Assembly (NCBI GenBank): GCA_002238865.1
Contig: MPNE01000003.1
Span: forward strand, 145,019 to 209,018
Source of the DNA: Gemmatimonadetes bacterium bin94
GTDB taxonomy: Bacteria > Gemmatimonadota > Gemmatimonadetes > Longimicrobiales > Gaopeijiaceae
Reading direction: 5' to 3'
Length of the DNA stretch: 64,000 nt
The position numbers were made by a program, and so were the translations under genes. Every line of letters starts with the position of its first letter. Positions within the stretch are counted from its first letter, which is position 1. The notes beneath the pieces are model-generated. The model was not told where the DNA came from, made no database searches, and saw only the letters and a list, made by a program, of their open reading frames with translations. Positions 35,723-44,056 of the stretch are shown here, piece after piece.

Positions 35723-38164
35723 ATGCAGATCCTTCGCCATGCACCGGTCCTCGCCGCCGGCCTGGTGGTTCTCACGGGCGCCGCCACCGCACAGGACACC
35801 TACCGGACGCCCCCGCCCGAGGTGGTGGACATCCTTGACGCCCCTCCCCTCCCCACCGGCGTGGCAAGCCCTTCCGGCGAATGGATGGTCCTTGCGCACA
35901 GACGGAGCATGCCCGGGATCGAAGATCTTGCCGCGCCCATGCTTCGGCTGGCGGGAAGGCGGATCAGCCCGGTCACCAACGGTGCGCACGCTGCTCCTCC
36001 CTTCGTGCGCTTTTCCGCAGTCCACCTGGACAGCGGCGAGGCACGGGAGGTATCCGGCGCCGAGGGTGGCCTGGGCCCGCCCTTCTGGGCACCGGACGGC
36101 GAGCGCTTCGTTTTCACGCGGACCAGCCCGGACGGCGTCTCTCTCTGGCTGGCCAATCCTGGGAGTGGCTCCGCGCGCTCTCTCACCGGACCCACACTGA
36201 ACGGCGCACGGGGCGAACCCTGCGCATGGATGCCCGGCGGCGGGTCGCTTCTATGCCACTTCGTCGTCGCCGGCCGCGGCGATCCTCCAACCCCGCCCGC
36301 GGTCCCGGCAGGTCCGATCGTCCAGGAATCGCACGGCGAAGCGGCTCCGTCGTGGACCTTCCAGGACCTCCTGGAGGACGGCCACGACGAGGCGCTCTTC
36401 GACTACTACCTCACCTCGCAGCCGGCCCTGGTCGACCCCGACACCGGAGAGACCACGGCCGTCGGAGCCCCGGCGGTCTACGAGTCCCTCCAGCCCTCTC
36501 CCGGGGGGGAATACTTTCTCGCGGTCCGAACGGTCCGCCCCTATTCGTACCTGGTGCCGGACGCACGCTTCGCGAAGGAGGTGGAGATCCTCGACGCCGC
36601 CGGCCGACGGGTCCGCTCGGTCGCATCGCTGCCGGTGGACGAGGGAGGCCCCGAACACCTGGGCTTTCGCCGGGCCACAAGCCGCGAGTATTCGTGGCGC
36701 CCGGGCGTGCCCGCCACCCTGGCCTTCGTGGAAGCTCTCGACGGAGGCGACCCCGGACGGGACGTCCCCCACCGAGACCGGGTCCTGACCCTGGAGGCGC
36801 CCTTCGACGGCGCGGGCACGGAGCTCATCCGCACCGAGCACCGCGTGGGCTCGGGCGCCTTCGGCTTCGGCTACCCGGTGTTGTGGGGCCAGGACGGGAC
36901 CACCGCCCTGGTGTACGAATTCGACTGGCCCACCCGGCGGACGCGTGCCTGGGTCGTGGATGCATCCGCTCCCGGCGCCGGCGCCCGGCTCCTCTGGGAC
37001 CGTAGCACGGACAACTGGTACGGCAACCCGGGCGACCCGGTCATGACGCAGGACGCGGCGGGCAAGGCCGTCGTGCGGATGGACGGCACGGGGATCTTTC
37101 TGGCGGGACCCGGAGGATCGCCCGAAGGTGACCGCCCCTTCCTCGACCGCCTCGACCTGGACAGTCACGAGGCCGAGCGCCTCTTCCATTCCGGCCCGGC
37201 GAGCTATGAGACCGTTGTCGCCGTCCTGGACGACGGCGCCCGCCGGATCGTCACCCGGCGCGAGACGCGCGAAGAGCCGCCCAACTACCATGTCGCCAAC
37301 ACCGTCAACGGGGACCGCATCGCGCTCACCGCCTTCACCGACCCCCAGCCCCAGCTCGCCGGCGTCACCAAGCGAAAGATCTACTACCAGCGCGACGACG
37401 GCATCCCCCTGTCAGGTGAACTGTATCTCCCCGCCGGCTACGAGCCCGGCGAGCGCCTTCCCGTGCTCGTGTGGGCGTATCCGCGTGAATTCGCCGACGA
37501 GGAAGGCGCGGGACAGGTCCGGGGCTCCGCCCACCGCTTCACGACCATTGCCGGCGCGTCGCATCTCCTGCTGCTGACGGAGGGATATGCCGTGCTCAAC
37601 GACGCGGCGATGCCGATCGTCGGGGGCTTTACCGCCAATGACAGCTATGTGGAGCAGCTGGTGGCAAACGGCAAGGCGGCCGTGGACAGGCTCGTGGAGA
37701 TGGGGGTGGCCGACCGGGACAGGATCGGTATCGCCGGGCACAGCTACGGCGCCTTCATGACCGCCAACATGCTCGCCCACTCCGACGACTTCGCCGCCGG
37801 CATCGCCCGGAGCGGCGCGTTCAATCGCAGCCTCACGCCCTTCGGCTTCCAGTACGAACGCCGAACCTTCTGGGAGGCCCCGGAAGTCTACTTCCGGATG
37901 TCGGCCTTCATGCACGCGGAAAAGATCAACGAACCGCTGTTGCTGACCCACGGCGTCGTCGACAACAACTCCGGGACCTTCCCCGTGCAATCGGAGCGGA
38001 TGTACCACGCCGTCAAGGGCCTGGGCGGCACCGTCCGCCTGGTAATGCTGCCCCACGAGAGTCACGGATACCGCGCCCGGGAGTCGATCCTCCACACCGT
38101 GTGGGAGATGTTCGACTGGATGCGCCGGCACGTAAAGGAAAGGGAACGCCGCCTGATCCCCTAG
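35723..38164 (+). CDS. Secreted S9-family prolyl oligopeptidase-like serine peptidase
   Basis: An 813-aa secreted peptidase with signal peptide MQILRHAPVLAAGLVVLTGA ending near TAQ. The N-terminal two-thirds is a beta-propeller; the C-terminal alpha/beta hydrolase domain carries the triad: nucleophile Ser in GIAGHSYGAFMTANM, Asp in THGVVDNNSGTFP, and His in LPHESHGYRARESI. This pattern and length match bacterial glutamyl endopeptidase/dipeptidyl peptidase-like S9 members that cleave short peptides in the periplasm. TACTAT at 35681 is a possible -10 element. The start is assigned by signal peptide fit. Confidence 0.88.
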   Translation: MQILRHAPVLAAGLVVLTGAATAQDTYRTPPPEVVDILDAPPLPTGVASPSGEWMVLAHRRSMPGIEDLAAPMLRLAGRRISPVTNGAHAAPPFVRFSAVHLDSGEAREVSGAEGGLGPPFWAPDGERFVFTRTSPDGVSLWLANPGSGSARSLTGPTLNGARGEPCAWMPGGGSLLCHFVVAGRGDPPTPPAVPAGPIVQESHGEAAPSWTFQDLLEDGHDEALFDYYLTSQPALVDPDTGETTAVGAPAVYESLQPSPGGEYFLAVRTVRPYSYLVPDARFAKEVEILDAAGRRVRSVASLPVDEGGPEHLGFRRATSREYSWRPGVPATLAFVEALDGGDPGRDVPHRDRVLTLEAPFDGAGTELIRTEHRVGSGAFGFGYPVLWGQDGTTALVYEFDWPTRRTRAWVVDASAPGAGARLLWDRSTDNWYGNPGDPVMTQDAAGKAVVRMDGTGIFLAGPGGSPEGDRPFLDRLDLDSHEAERLFHSGPASYETVVAVLDDGARRIVTRRETREEPPNYHVANTVNGDRIALTAFTDPQPQLAGVTKRKIYYQRDDGIPLSGELYLPAGYEPGERLPVLVWAYPREFADEEGAGQVRGSAHRFTTIAGASHLLLLTEGYAVLNDAAMPIVGGFTANDSYVEQLVANGKAAVDRLVEMGVADRDRIGIAGHSYGAFMTANMLAHSDDFAAGIARSGAFNRSLTPFGFQYERRTFWEAPEVYFRMSAFMHAEKINEPLLLTHGVVDNNSGTFPVQSERMYHAVKGLGGTVRLVMLPHESHGYRARESILHTVWEMFDWMRRHVKERERRLIP

Positions 38165-38229
38165 CAGTTCGTGGATAAATCCCGCGTCGCACCGAGAGCG
38201 GTGAGGCGCCGGGCTGGCAGGTTGGATGT

Positions 38230-38356
38230 GCCCAAAATCACGGCAAGAAATCACGTAAGTTCAACTCGGACTGCACGATCTGCCTTTCTTGCCGACATTA
38301 CCATATCTGGTTCCGCCAGACCACAATTGCGGGGAAACGGCGTCAAGTGGCGGGAA
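38230..38356 (+). repeat. Dispersed repeat copy 1 (paired with 57428-57552)
   Basis: About 127 bp similar to 57428-57552 in the same orientation; the first 64 bases match at roughly 80% by eye, and a second conserved block lies at the end (GCGGG-AAA-CGG ... TGGCGGGA). It contains inverted arms GGCAAGAAA (38242-38250) and TTTCTTGCC (38285-38293); in the other copy the pairing is kept through a G-U change. It lies in the convergent gap after the S9 gene. Identity unknown; possibly an integrase-associated element. Confidence 0.7.
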
Positions 38357-38440
38357 ATCTCTTGACGTGCAACTCGCATTCGACCACATGTCAGAGCCGG
38401 GTGCTGACTGCCTGCCTGGCTTAGCTTGGATCTGTGGACG

Positions 38441-39007
38441 CTAGTGACCGCCATTCGAGGCAGGCTCTGTTTCGGTCGGGACAGCCTTGTCGAATCCCAA
38501 CTCCTGCGCAAGAGAACGGAGGTTCGGGCTGATACCGATGCTGAGGCGCGCGACGCCGTGAAAGCTGTCCACTGGCGACGCGGCTACCACGACGGCAGGT
38601 GTGGCAACTGCCTGCCTTCCACGAAAAACGATCAGCGAATCGAGGGGCAGGAGGAGATCATAGCGAATCCGCTCCCTCTTGAGGTATCCTCTCGTCCGGC
38701 TGGCTCCGCTTGTATCGGTGATCACCACCCAACGATAGTCGGGCGGTGCCGACCGTGCGAACTCGCGCAGTCGGCGCCCGAGCTGATCACACGTGAAGCA
38801 GTCGACACCTCTCAACAACGCGATAATGACAGGCGTCTCCGCACCCACAGCCTGTACGAGTTCTCCCCTGACGCTTGGAGCCAACATCCCGGATATGGAA
38901 ATGGAGCCTTCTCCGACATCCCTTGAGTTGTCGCCAGAACCACATCCCAAGAGTGTCCCCACGGCAGTCACCACTGGAGGCAGGTGCAGGAAGCATCTCC
39001 AATTCAC
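38441..39007 (-). CDS. Lipoprotein with thioredoxin-like fold
   Basis: A 188-aa lipoprotein. The start is a GTG at 39007 overlapping the stop of the beta-propeller gene by 4 bases (GTGA). The N-terminus has a signal and lipobox (TAVGTLLGC-GSG). The body is thioredoxin-like: TPVIIALLRGVDCFTCDQLG carries a CFTC redox motif after a beta-strand, followed by RWVVITDTSG and a TPAVVV segment corresponding to the cis-Pro region. It is related in shape to TlpA/AhpC-type proteins, and would act in the periplasm. Third gene of the peptide/beta-propeller operon; it could oxidise or reduce the cysteine-rich peptide (inference). Confidence 0.7.
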   Translation of the reverse strand: MNWRCFLHLPPVVTAVGTLLGCGSGDNSRDVGEGSISISGMLAPSVRGELVQAVGAETPVIIALLRGVDCFTCDQLGRRLREFARSAPPDYRWVVITDTSGASRTRGYLKRERIRYDLLLPLDSLIVFRGRQAVATPAVVVAASPVDSFHGVARLSIGISPNLRSLAQELGFDKAVPTETEPASNGGH

Positions 39008-40275
39008 CGTCCAATCCCCTCCGCTGCCCTCTCCGGTAGCGAAGTGAACTCCAATACGGAGATGGCGTAGGAGTCGGTGGCTTCTGCGTACCCCACGATT
39101 AGAGGGCGTCCCTGGAAATCCCGGCCCAACAGGGCACCCGAAGCTCCATGCACTCCAAGAAGCGCGAACCCCCCTTTGCCGTCCAGAGCCATTAGCCCGA
39201 TGGCCCCACCTTCCACACGGTCCACCCCGACGTTGGCATCGTAACGGTGGAACTGGAGTGCCACCCTTCCGCTATCGAGCGCAAGCACCTCGAGGGGTCG
39301 AACATGACCATGAAAGACCCATGATCCGTCCGCCCGTTGCGGCCGACCATCGTTTCGCCTGAGCGTCTCCTTCACCGAAACCGGCATCAACTCGGTCGGG
39401 AGCTTTTCGCGAGCCTCGCGCTCGCCTTCGTAACTGAACGCGAACAGCGAATCGTCAACCGCTCCGTAGACGTATCCGCCTCTCGCATCGCCCTCTATCG
39501 ATGTCCATTGTAGCAGGTAGGGGTCGCGCCCCAAATACCGTTCGCGGTCGAGCATCGCGGAAAGGCAACAGGACCCGCTAGGGCGGAGGAGTGCCAAGAG
39601 GTCCCGAAACACTCCGCTTTGGAGTGTTGCGATGGCAAGGAAGAGCGAATCGTCCACCGGACGGAGCAGCCAAGGACTCGTCGCAGGGGCCTTGGCGATC
39701 GTCGTAGCCCGCACGAAGTTGCCAGCGGCGTCGAACACCGACAATCTGTCCCGGCCGACATCGTACCCGAACAATGAATCGCGGAAGAACGTGGCAACCT
39801 TCAAGTTGTCGAACTCCCCAGGACCTTGGCCCACCCGACCTACGGTTCCCACACGATTTCCACGTCCATCGTAGAGCTTGATGTCGTGGTCGGATCCGTC
39901 GGAGATCGCGAAAACCCCTTCGCTGGACTCTGATATCCAGTTGGGCACGGCCAAGCCCGGCTGGGCGTGATCGTCCGTCACGAAGAGGTGCGTTTCCGTA
40001 AACTCAACCGGTGCCAACGGGGGACCGCTACCGGGGATCCGGGCCGCATTCCGATCCCGTGCTTCCGCATCGCATCCACTCACCATAACGCCGAGTGCGG
40101 CAAGGACGGCATATGGTCTGCCGACACGGTCCCTTCGTGAGCGGGAGCGGGGTCGCCCCCCCCGGCTTTCAGCGTCGAGCCGGGAGGGCTGCGGTGACTT
40201 CACCGGTGAGTAGGCGGGCGGAAAAGAACTCACGACACCGCGCCGTGTTCCGGCGGGGCTGGTTGGACCAAGCAT
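39004..40275 (-). CDS. 6-bladed beta-propeller lipoprotein (NHL/TolB-like)
   Basis: A 423-aa protein. After about 55 residues comes a lipobox-like segment (YAVLAALGVMVSGC), so it is probably a lipoprotein; the ATG at 40275 is the only clear start but leaves a long basic leader, and an internal GTG (VVSSFPP region) may be used. The mature part shows propeller repeats: GVFAISDGSDHDIKLYDGRG, the GRVGQGPGEFDN signature, DRLSVFDAAGNFVRA and later a YAEATDSYAISVLE strand. QGPGEF is typical of the 6-bladed beta-propeller family found next to small secreted peptides. It starts 7 bases after the peptide gene and precedes the thioredoxin-like lipoprotein. Confidence 0.78.
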   Translation of the reverse strand: MLGPTSPAGTRRGVVSSFPPAYSPVKSPQPSRLDAESRGGRPRSRSRRDRVGRPYAVLAALGVMVSGCDAEARDRNAARIPGSGPPLAPVEFTETHLFVTDDHAQPGLAVPNWISESSEGVFAISDGSDHDIKLYDGRGNRVGTVGRVGQGPGEFDNLKVATFFRDSLFGYDVGRDRLSVFDAAGNFVRATTIAKAPATSPWLLRPVDDSLFLAIATLQSGVFRDLLALLRPSGSCCLSAMLDRERYLGRDPYLLQWTSIEGDARGGYVYGAVDDSLFAFSYEGEREAREKLPTELMPVSVKETLRRNDGRPQRADGSWVFHGHVRPLEVLALDSGRVALQFHRYDANVGVDRVEGGAIGLMALDGKGGFALLGVHGASGALLGRDFQGRPLIVGYAEATDSYAISVLEFTSLPERAAEGIGR

Positions 40276-40282
40276 CGTGGTG

Positions 40283-40516
40283 TTATTTCTTCTTCACCAC
40301 GATGTCACAGCACAGGAAGGGCCAGCCCAGACAGGTCTTCTTGCACTCGTTGCAGGAGTTGGGCGGATCCTCGCCCGGGGTCCAGTAGCACTGCCGATCG
40401 CCAGCCAACGCCTGATCAGGACCAGGCACCACGATGGTGGCGATCAGGAGCGCGGCGGCGATCAGAAACCGGCCAGGGCTCAGGATCGATTTCAAAGCTG
40501 CGGTTGGGTGCTTCAT
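40283..40516 (-). CDS. Small secreted Cys-rich peptide
   Basis: A 77-aa precursor, with GGGAGGA seven bases upstream of the ATG. Signal peptide: hydrophobic core FLIAAALLIATIVV ending near GPDQALA. The mature part (about 38 aa) has six cysteines in the pattern C-x(11)-C-x2-C-x3-C-x6-CC and ends in KKK, a compact disulfide-rich peptide with basic tail. I do not recognise a family. The organisation, a small secreted peptide followed by a 6-bladed beta-propeller lipoprotein, resembles NVEALA-type peptides of Bacteroidota, although the motif itself is absent. Possibly a signal, bacteriocin-like or structural peptide. Confidence 0.7.
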   Translation of the reverse strand: MKHPTAALKSILSPGRFLIAAALLIATIVVPGPDQALAGDRQCYWTPGEDPPNSCNECKKTCLGWPFLCCDIVVKKK

Positions 40517-41900
40517 GTCGGTGTCCTCCCGTTGGTGGGGGTCATGTGTTTGTGGGGGGGTAGTCTCCCCCGGTCCCGAGTACGGGGAATAGAACTGCCG
40601 TGGGAGTCAGCCGCAAGAGGGAGGGCCGCCGCCTTAAGGACGGAGCCTCTGGGCGGTGAGTGGGGTGTGACAGTCAGTATCATTGCGAATGCGCGCACGG
40701 GCTGCCTCATAGGGCATCAAACGGCCCAATGGGCTTCGGACTCCCAACCGCGCGGTGTTTTCGTCCACGCCGATCCCGCCCGACGGGACCTCGGCCGGGT
40801 TCAGACGGTCTTGTGGAACTGGTTTAGGGTCGCACCGGAGTGTGAAAACGCCTGAGAACGACGATCACCGGTCTCCGAGGGGTGACGGGTAGGGCGGACG
40901 CGGCGAGCGCAGGCGTCGCCGGGGAGTGACGTGCGGTCGCCCGCCGCGTCGCCGACCGGGAGGCCGTGGAGCTTGCCTGCTACGGCCCGATGCCTCCCTT
41001 TCCGGGCGGCGGTGCGGAAGCGTTTCGCGGGCGTCCGCAGGGCTGGCTTTGGCCCACTAAAGCGGGAGAGCCAGCTTACCCCGGGTATAACCCAGGGGCC
41101 GGCGAGGGGTGGCCCTGCCCCCCCTTCGATCCCCCCGGGAATCGCGCTCCCGAGGAGGTCGCGCATGGGGGCGCCGCCCCCTCTCCCCGTGTCGGTGCGG
41201 CGTGATGCCTGATCGCCGCACCGCCCGTCGTCGCCGCCCGCATATCGGCGGCCGAGTCCGCCACAGGGTTGTCGCCGAGGCGAAGGCGTACCCCGATGGC
41301 GTCTCTACCTCCAACATCCTCCCCCGCGTTCGAGCCGGCTGTCGGGGGACCCGTTTTGAGCGCCGAATACGGGTGTTGGTGGCAACTCCTGCGTGTCCGG
41401 CTCACTTTTGGGGTCGCCGGACACGGATTGGCCGTTCGGCCGGACACGACTCCGTCCGTGCAAGTCGCTGGCGCGCTTGCGGTTGCGCCACGGCCAGCGG
41501 AGCGCCGACGCCGGTCCGCGCTCCCTGGACGTGGCTGGGAGCGACCCCCCATCCCGGCGTACCTCGATTGGCGCCGGGGCGGATGGAGCCGGACAGCCCC
41601 ATCCTCCCCTCCGCTGCGGGGTCGCTCCCGCCTATCTACGATGGCCCTAACGCGTTGTCATTACTGGCGAAGGCATCGGTGTCTACCTGAGGATGCCCCC
41701 AGAGTTGCCCCAAACGTACAGCCGCCTCCAAAACGACCGTCGGCAGGGCTTCGTTGCCCTCTCGGCATCGTGAACACCGGGGCGGCAGAGCCGTCCGCCC
41801 GGACCGGCGACGACCGACCGGGTTCCCGTCCCCACCGGAGCACGAGAACCAAGAACCGAATGATTCTAAGATCGACCAGTGAAGGAAGGAGAACAGAGCG
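40517..41900. other. Long intergenic region with iteron-like sites, no supported gene
   Basis: Several open frames exist but none resembles a protein family or has a ribosome site plus coherent composition. The region contains a 9-base motif GCCGGACAC at 41416 and 41439 and its inverse GTGTCCGGC at 41393, all exactly 23 bases apart. Inverted segments around 41030-41110 (GGCTGGCTTTGGCCC and its partner near GAGAGCCAGC) look like remnants of a mobilization origin. The last 50 bases carry the alpA ribosome site (GGAAGGAG). Otherwise nothing is assigned. Confidence 0.5.
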
Positions 41901-42128
41901 ATGACGAGTGTGACCGAGAGCAAGACGCGAGCGCCGGGGCGGTTTCTGCGGCTGCCGGAGGTGATTGCCCGCACGGGTCTGTCGCGGAGCACGATCTACT
42001 TGCGGCTGGATCAGGGCCGCTTTCCCTCGCCCGTCTCGCTGGGCGGACGCGCGGTGGGCTGGATCGAGTCGGAGATCGACGAGTGGATGCGCAACCGGAT
42101 CGCGGAGAGCCGAAGTGACGCGGGATGA
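41901..42128 (+). CDS. AlpA-family helix-turn-helix regulator
   Basis: A 75-aa DNA-binding protein of the AlpA/excisionase type: FLRLPEVIARTGLSRSTIYL is the helix-turn-helix with the LSRSTIYLRL recognition helix, followed by FPSPVSLGGRAVGWIESEI, the wing, and a short acidic tail. GGAAGGAG lies about ten bases upstream of the ATG. AlpA proteins commonly activate excisionase or integrase genes of P4-like islands, and a P4-type integrase is encoded 5.4 kb downstream. It is divergent from no gene; the mob genes on the other strand end just beyond it. Confidence 0.85.
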   Translation: MTSVTESKTRAPGRFLRLPEVIARTGLSRSTIYLRLDQGRFPSPVSLGGRAVGWIESEIDEWMRNRIAESRSDAG

Positions 42129-42165
42129 CGGCGGTTCCGCGCGTCGCGCCCACCCCGGATGATCG

Positions 42166-43728
42166 TCAGCGGCTCGGGCCGGAGTCCCGGTTCCGCTGGC
42201 GCATCATCTCCAGCGCCCGTCGAATGGGGTTGTGCGAGACCCGGTTCCGGAGTCGTCGGCCAAGCGCTTCACTTGCACGCTCAACCTCTCGACCAGCCGC
42301 CGCAAGGTCCTGCTCTGCTCGGCCTGCCGCTCGGCCTGCCGCCGCAAGGCCTCGACCCGCTCGGTCTGCCGCTCGCCTTGCTGCCGCAAGGCTTCGACCT
42401 GCTCCGAGTGCGAGCGCTGTTCCCTCTCGTACTGCTCGGACAACTTCTCCAAAGCCTCCGTCAACTGCCGCTCCAAGCCTGTCATACAGTTCCCTCACTC
42501 TCTCGACAGCCTCACGTAGGGCCGTCCGCCCATGTCGAACTCCGTGCGTACCCTCGTCCCGGCGGGCAGCGTCACGTACCGCACCCCGTTCACCTCCCGC
42601 AGCGTCACGCCCCAGGTCGTCTCCTCGATCTCGGCCAGCATGTCCCTCGCGCCCAGGAGCCGCAGGTTCACGTCCCCCAGCTCCTCGTACCGGGACTCGA
42701 TGCTCCTCGACAGCCAGTGCGTCGTCACCCAAGCGCCGCCGTAGATACCGAGGAAGAGGCTCACCCCGACGATCAGGGGCCTGAGCCACGCCTTGAGCAG
42801 TAGCTCGCGCATCCGCCCGGTCGCCTCCACCGTATCGGCCTCGATGGAACGCAGCGCGCCGCTCGCGACGGCGCTCAAGTTCTCGCCAAGCCGCGCGAGC
42901 TCGCGCGCGGCCGTCTCCTCGATCTGCCGGCGGTCGGCCTCCATCCGGCGCTGCAGCCGCGAGTTCAAGTCGTTCGGGGTGGAAGTCGTGCTCATACAAC
43001 GCTCCTCTCAGCCGCCACCGCTTGCCGGTGTCCGGATCGCGGGCGGTCAGGTAGTTCTTGCCTTGGCGCGGCACTTCGAGGCCGACCTCCTCGAGTGCGG
43101 ACACCACGTCGTGGCGGGTCCGCACCGCGCCCTGCTCGACGCGCTGCGCCAGATAGTCGCGGATCAGGTCGCGCGGATCCGGCTCATGCTCGAGTCCGGC
43201 CCGCAGCTTCGACGCCTCGATGTAGGCCCGGTGTCCCGGCTGCTGCGTCCTCGCCCGCGCCGGATCGTCCGGACGGCTCCAGCCGTTGTCGTAGTTGAAG
43301 GCGTCGCGGAGCGGATCGAACGTCCGCTGCCAGCCGGGCGGCGCGATGTTCAGACTGCGGCCCGTTTCGAGGTCGCACTGCGCCGCGAGGATGTGCGCGT
43401 GGACGCCGCCGCCGCGCTCGCGGTGTAGGACCGCCGTCCACGAGTAGCGGTCCGGCTCCAGCCCGGCCCAAGCCGTCTTCTCGAACTCGTCCAGGACCGC
43501 CCCGATCTGATCGTCGGTCGGCTGGTCCTCGGGTCCCCACGCGATGACGGCCGATGTGTACTTGCGCTCGAAGTCGAGCGAGTCGGCGACGGCGGCCACC
43601 ATGTCCGGATCGCCGCGAACGACTTCGACGCCCTCGCGCCGCTGGCCCTCGGCGTCCCGCTCGCCGACGAGATAGTCGACCGCCGCCCGGGCCGAGCCCT
43701 TGCCGTGGGGGAGAAACTTAAGGTGCAT
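42166..43728 (-). CDS. mobA: MobA-type relaxase (MobA/MbeA family)
   Basis: A 520-aa relaxase/mobilization nuclease. The N-terminal relaxase domain begins MHLKFLPHGKGSARAAVDYL, where a Tyr in VDYL is a candidate nicking residue, and continues with RYSWTAVLHRERGGGVHAHI, which contains the metal-binding H-x-H. The C-terminal half (from about residue 270) is low-complexity Arg/Ala/Glu, as expected where a second reading frame constrains it: mobB and mobD lie within it. It nicks oriT and pilots DNA into a recipient using another element's transfer apparatus. It overlaps mobC by 11 bases. No type IV secretion genes are in the window, so the element is mobilizable, not self-transmissible from what is visible. 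Confidence 0.9.
   Translation of the reverse strand: MHLKFLPHGKGSARAAVDYLVGERDAEGQRREGVEVVRGDPDMVAAVADSLDFERKYTSAVIAWGPEDQPTDDQIGAVLDEFEKTAWAGLEPDRYSWTAVLHRERGGGVHAHILAAQCDLETGRSLNIAPPGWQRTFDPLRDAFNYDNGWSRPDDPARARTQQPGHRAYIEASKLRAGLEHEPDPRDLIRDYLAQRVEQGAVRTRHDVVSALEEVGLEVPRQGKNYLTARDPDTGKRWRLRGALYEHDFHPERLELAAAAPDGGRPPADRGDGRARARAAWRELERRRERRAAFHRGRYGGGDRADARATAQGVAQAPDRRGEPLPRYLRRRLGDDALAVEEHRVPVRGAGGREPAAPGREGHAGRDRGDDLGRDAAGGERGAVRDAARRDEGTHGVRHGRTALREAVERVRELYDRLGAAVDGGFGEVVRAVREGTALALGAGRSLAAARRAADRAGRGLAAAGRAAGRAEQDLAAAGREVERASEALGRRLRNRVSHNPIRRALEMMRQRNRDSGPSR
42204..42485 (-). CDS. mobD: MbeD/MobD-like coiled-coil protein, nested in mobA
   Basis: A 93-aa coiled-coil protein entirely inside mobA in another frame, starting MTGLERQLTEALEKLSEQYE with heptads of Leu/Glu/Arg (EALRQQGERQTERVEALRRQ). 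It follows mobB by 9 bases in the same frame as mobB. In ColE1 the mbeD gene occupies the same place and has the same size and coiled-coil character; it aids mobilization and is implicated in entry exclusion. Position, length and composition support the assignment; sequence similarity alone would be weak for a coiled coil. Confidence 0.75.
   Translation of the reverse strand: MTGLERQLTEALEKLSEQYEREQRSHSEQVEALRQQGERQTERVEALRRQAERQAEQSRTLRRLVERLSVQVKRLADDSGTGSRTTPFDGRWR
42495..42995 (-). CDS. mobB: MbeB/MobB relaxosome protein, nested in mobA
   Basis: A 166-aa protein encoded out of frame within mobA. N-terminal amphipathic helices (DLNSRLQRRMEADRRQIEE) are followed by a membrane-like helix (PLIVGVSLFLGIYGGAWVT) and a C-terminal domain with TTWGVTLREVNGVRYVTLPA and GGRPYVRLSRE. 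These match what I know of the C-terminus of MbeB/MobB proteins (WGVTL, LPxGT, GGRPxVxLS). MobB stabilises the relaxosome and associates it with the membrane. This is a genuine overlapping gene, not a shadow: it has the family motifs and a typical start. Confidence 0.85.
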   Translation of the reverse strand: MSTTSTPNDLNSRLQRRMEADRRQIEETAARELARLGENLSAVASGALRSIEADTVEATGRMRELLLKAWLRPLIVGVSLFLGIYGGAWVTTHWLSRSIESRYEELGDVNLRLLGARDMLAEIEETTWGVTLREVNGVRYVTLPAGTRVRTEFDMGGRPYVRLSRE

Positions 43729-44056
43729 TGGCGGCCTCCCGGTCGATGCGGGCCACTTCCCGCAACGCCCGCTCGAACGAGACGAGATGGGCGATCACCG
43801 AGACGGCCTCGGCCGCCGTCCGGTGGGTGTTCACCCAGCGAGCGAGTTGGTTCAGGTTGTTGCCGATGCGCGCGATCTGGCGAATGCGCTCGCTCTCGAC
43901 GGCCATCGCGGGCGCGGTCCATGTCCGCGTCCGCGCCATCGCCTCCCGAAGCAGGACGGAGGGGGAGACGCCCGCAGCGGAGGCCTTGTTCCGCCAGGTG
44001 GCGTGCTCCGCGGGCGTGACGCGGGCGGCGACCATCACGGTGCGACGCTCAGCCAT
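43718..44056 (-). CDS. mobC: MobC relaxosome accessory protein
   Basis: A 112-aa ribbon-helix-helix protein with the family patterns: VMVAARVTPAEHATWRNKAS at the N-terminus and IARIGNNLNQLARWVN, the MobC hallmark NNLNQ. It binds near oriT and helps open DNA for the relaxase. It is first in the mob operon and overlaps mobA by 11 bases. The 500-bp region upstream holds multiple inverted repeats that may be its target. Confidence 0.9.
   Translation of the reverse strand: MAERRTVMVAARVTPAEHATWRNKASAAGVSPSVLLREAMARTRTWTAPAMAVESERIRQIARIGNNLNQLARWVNTHRTAAEAVSVIAHLVSFERALREVARIDREAANAP

Noticed and set aside
41109..41904. Overlapping plus-strand frames (193 and 211 aa) before alpA
   Set aside because: No family resemblance, no ribosome site, and frames overlap each other in a way typical of noncoding GC-rich DNA.
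42125..42803. Plus-strand frames opposite the mob genes (219 and 214 aa)
   Set aside because: They are antisense to the relaxase/MobB/MobD region and consist of Arg/Ser/Pro-rich repeats without motifs.
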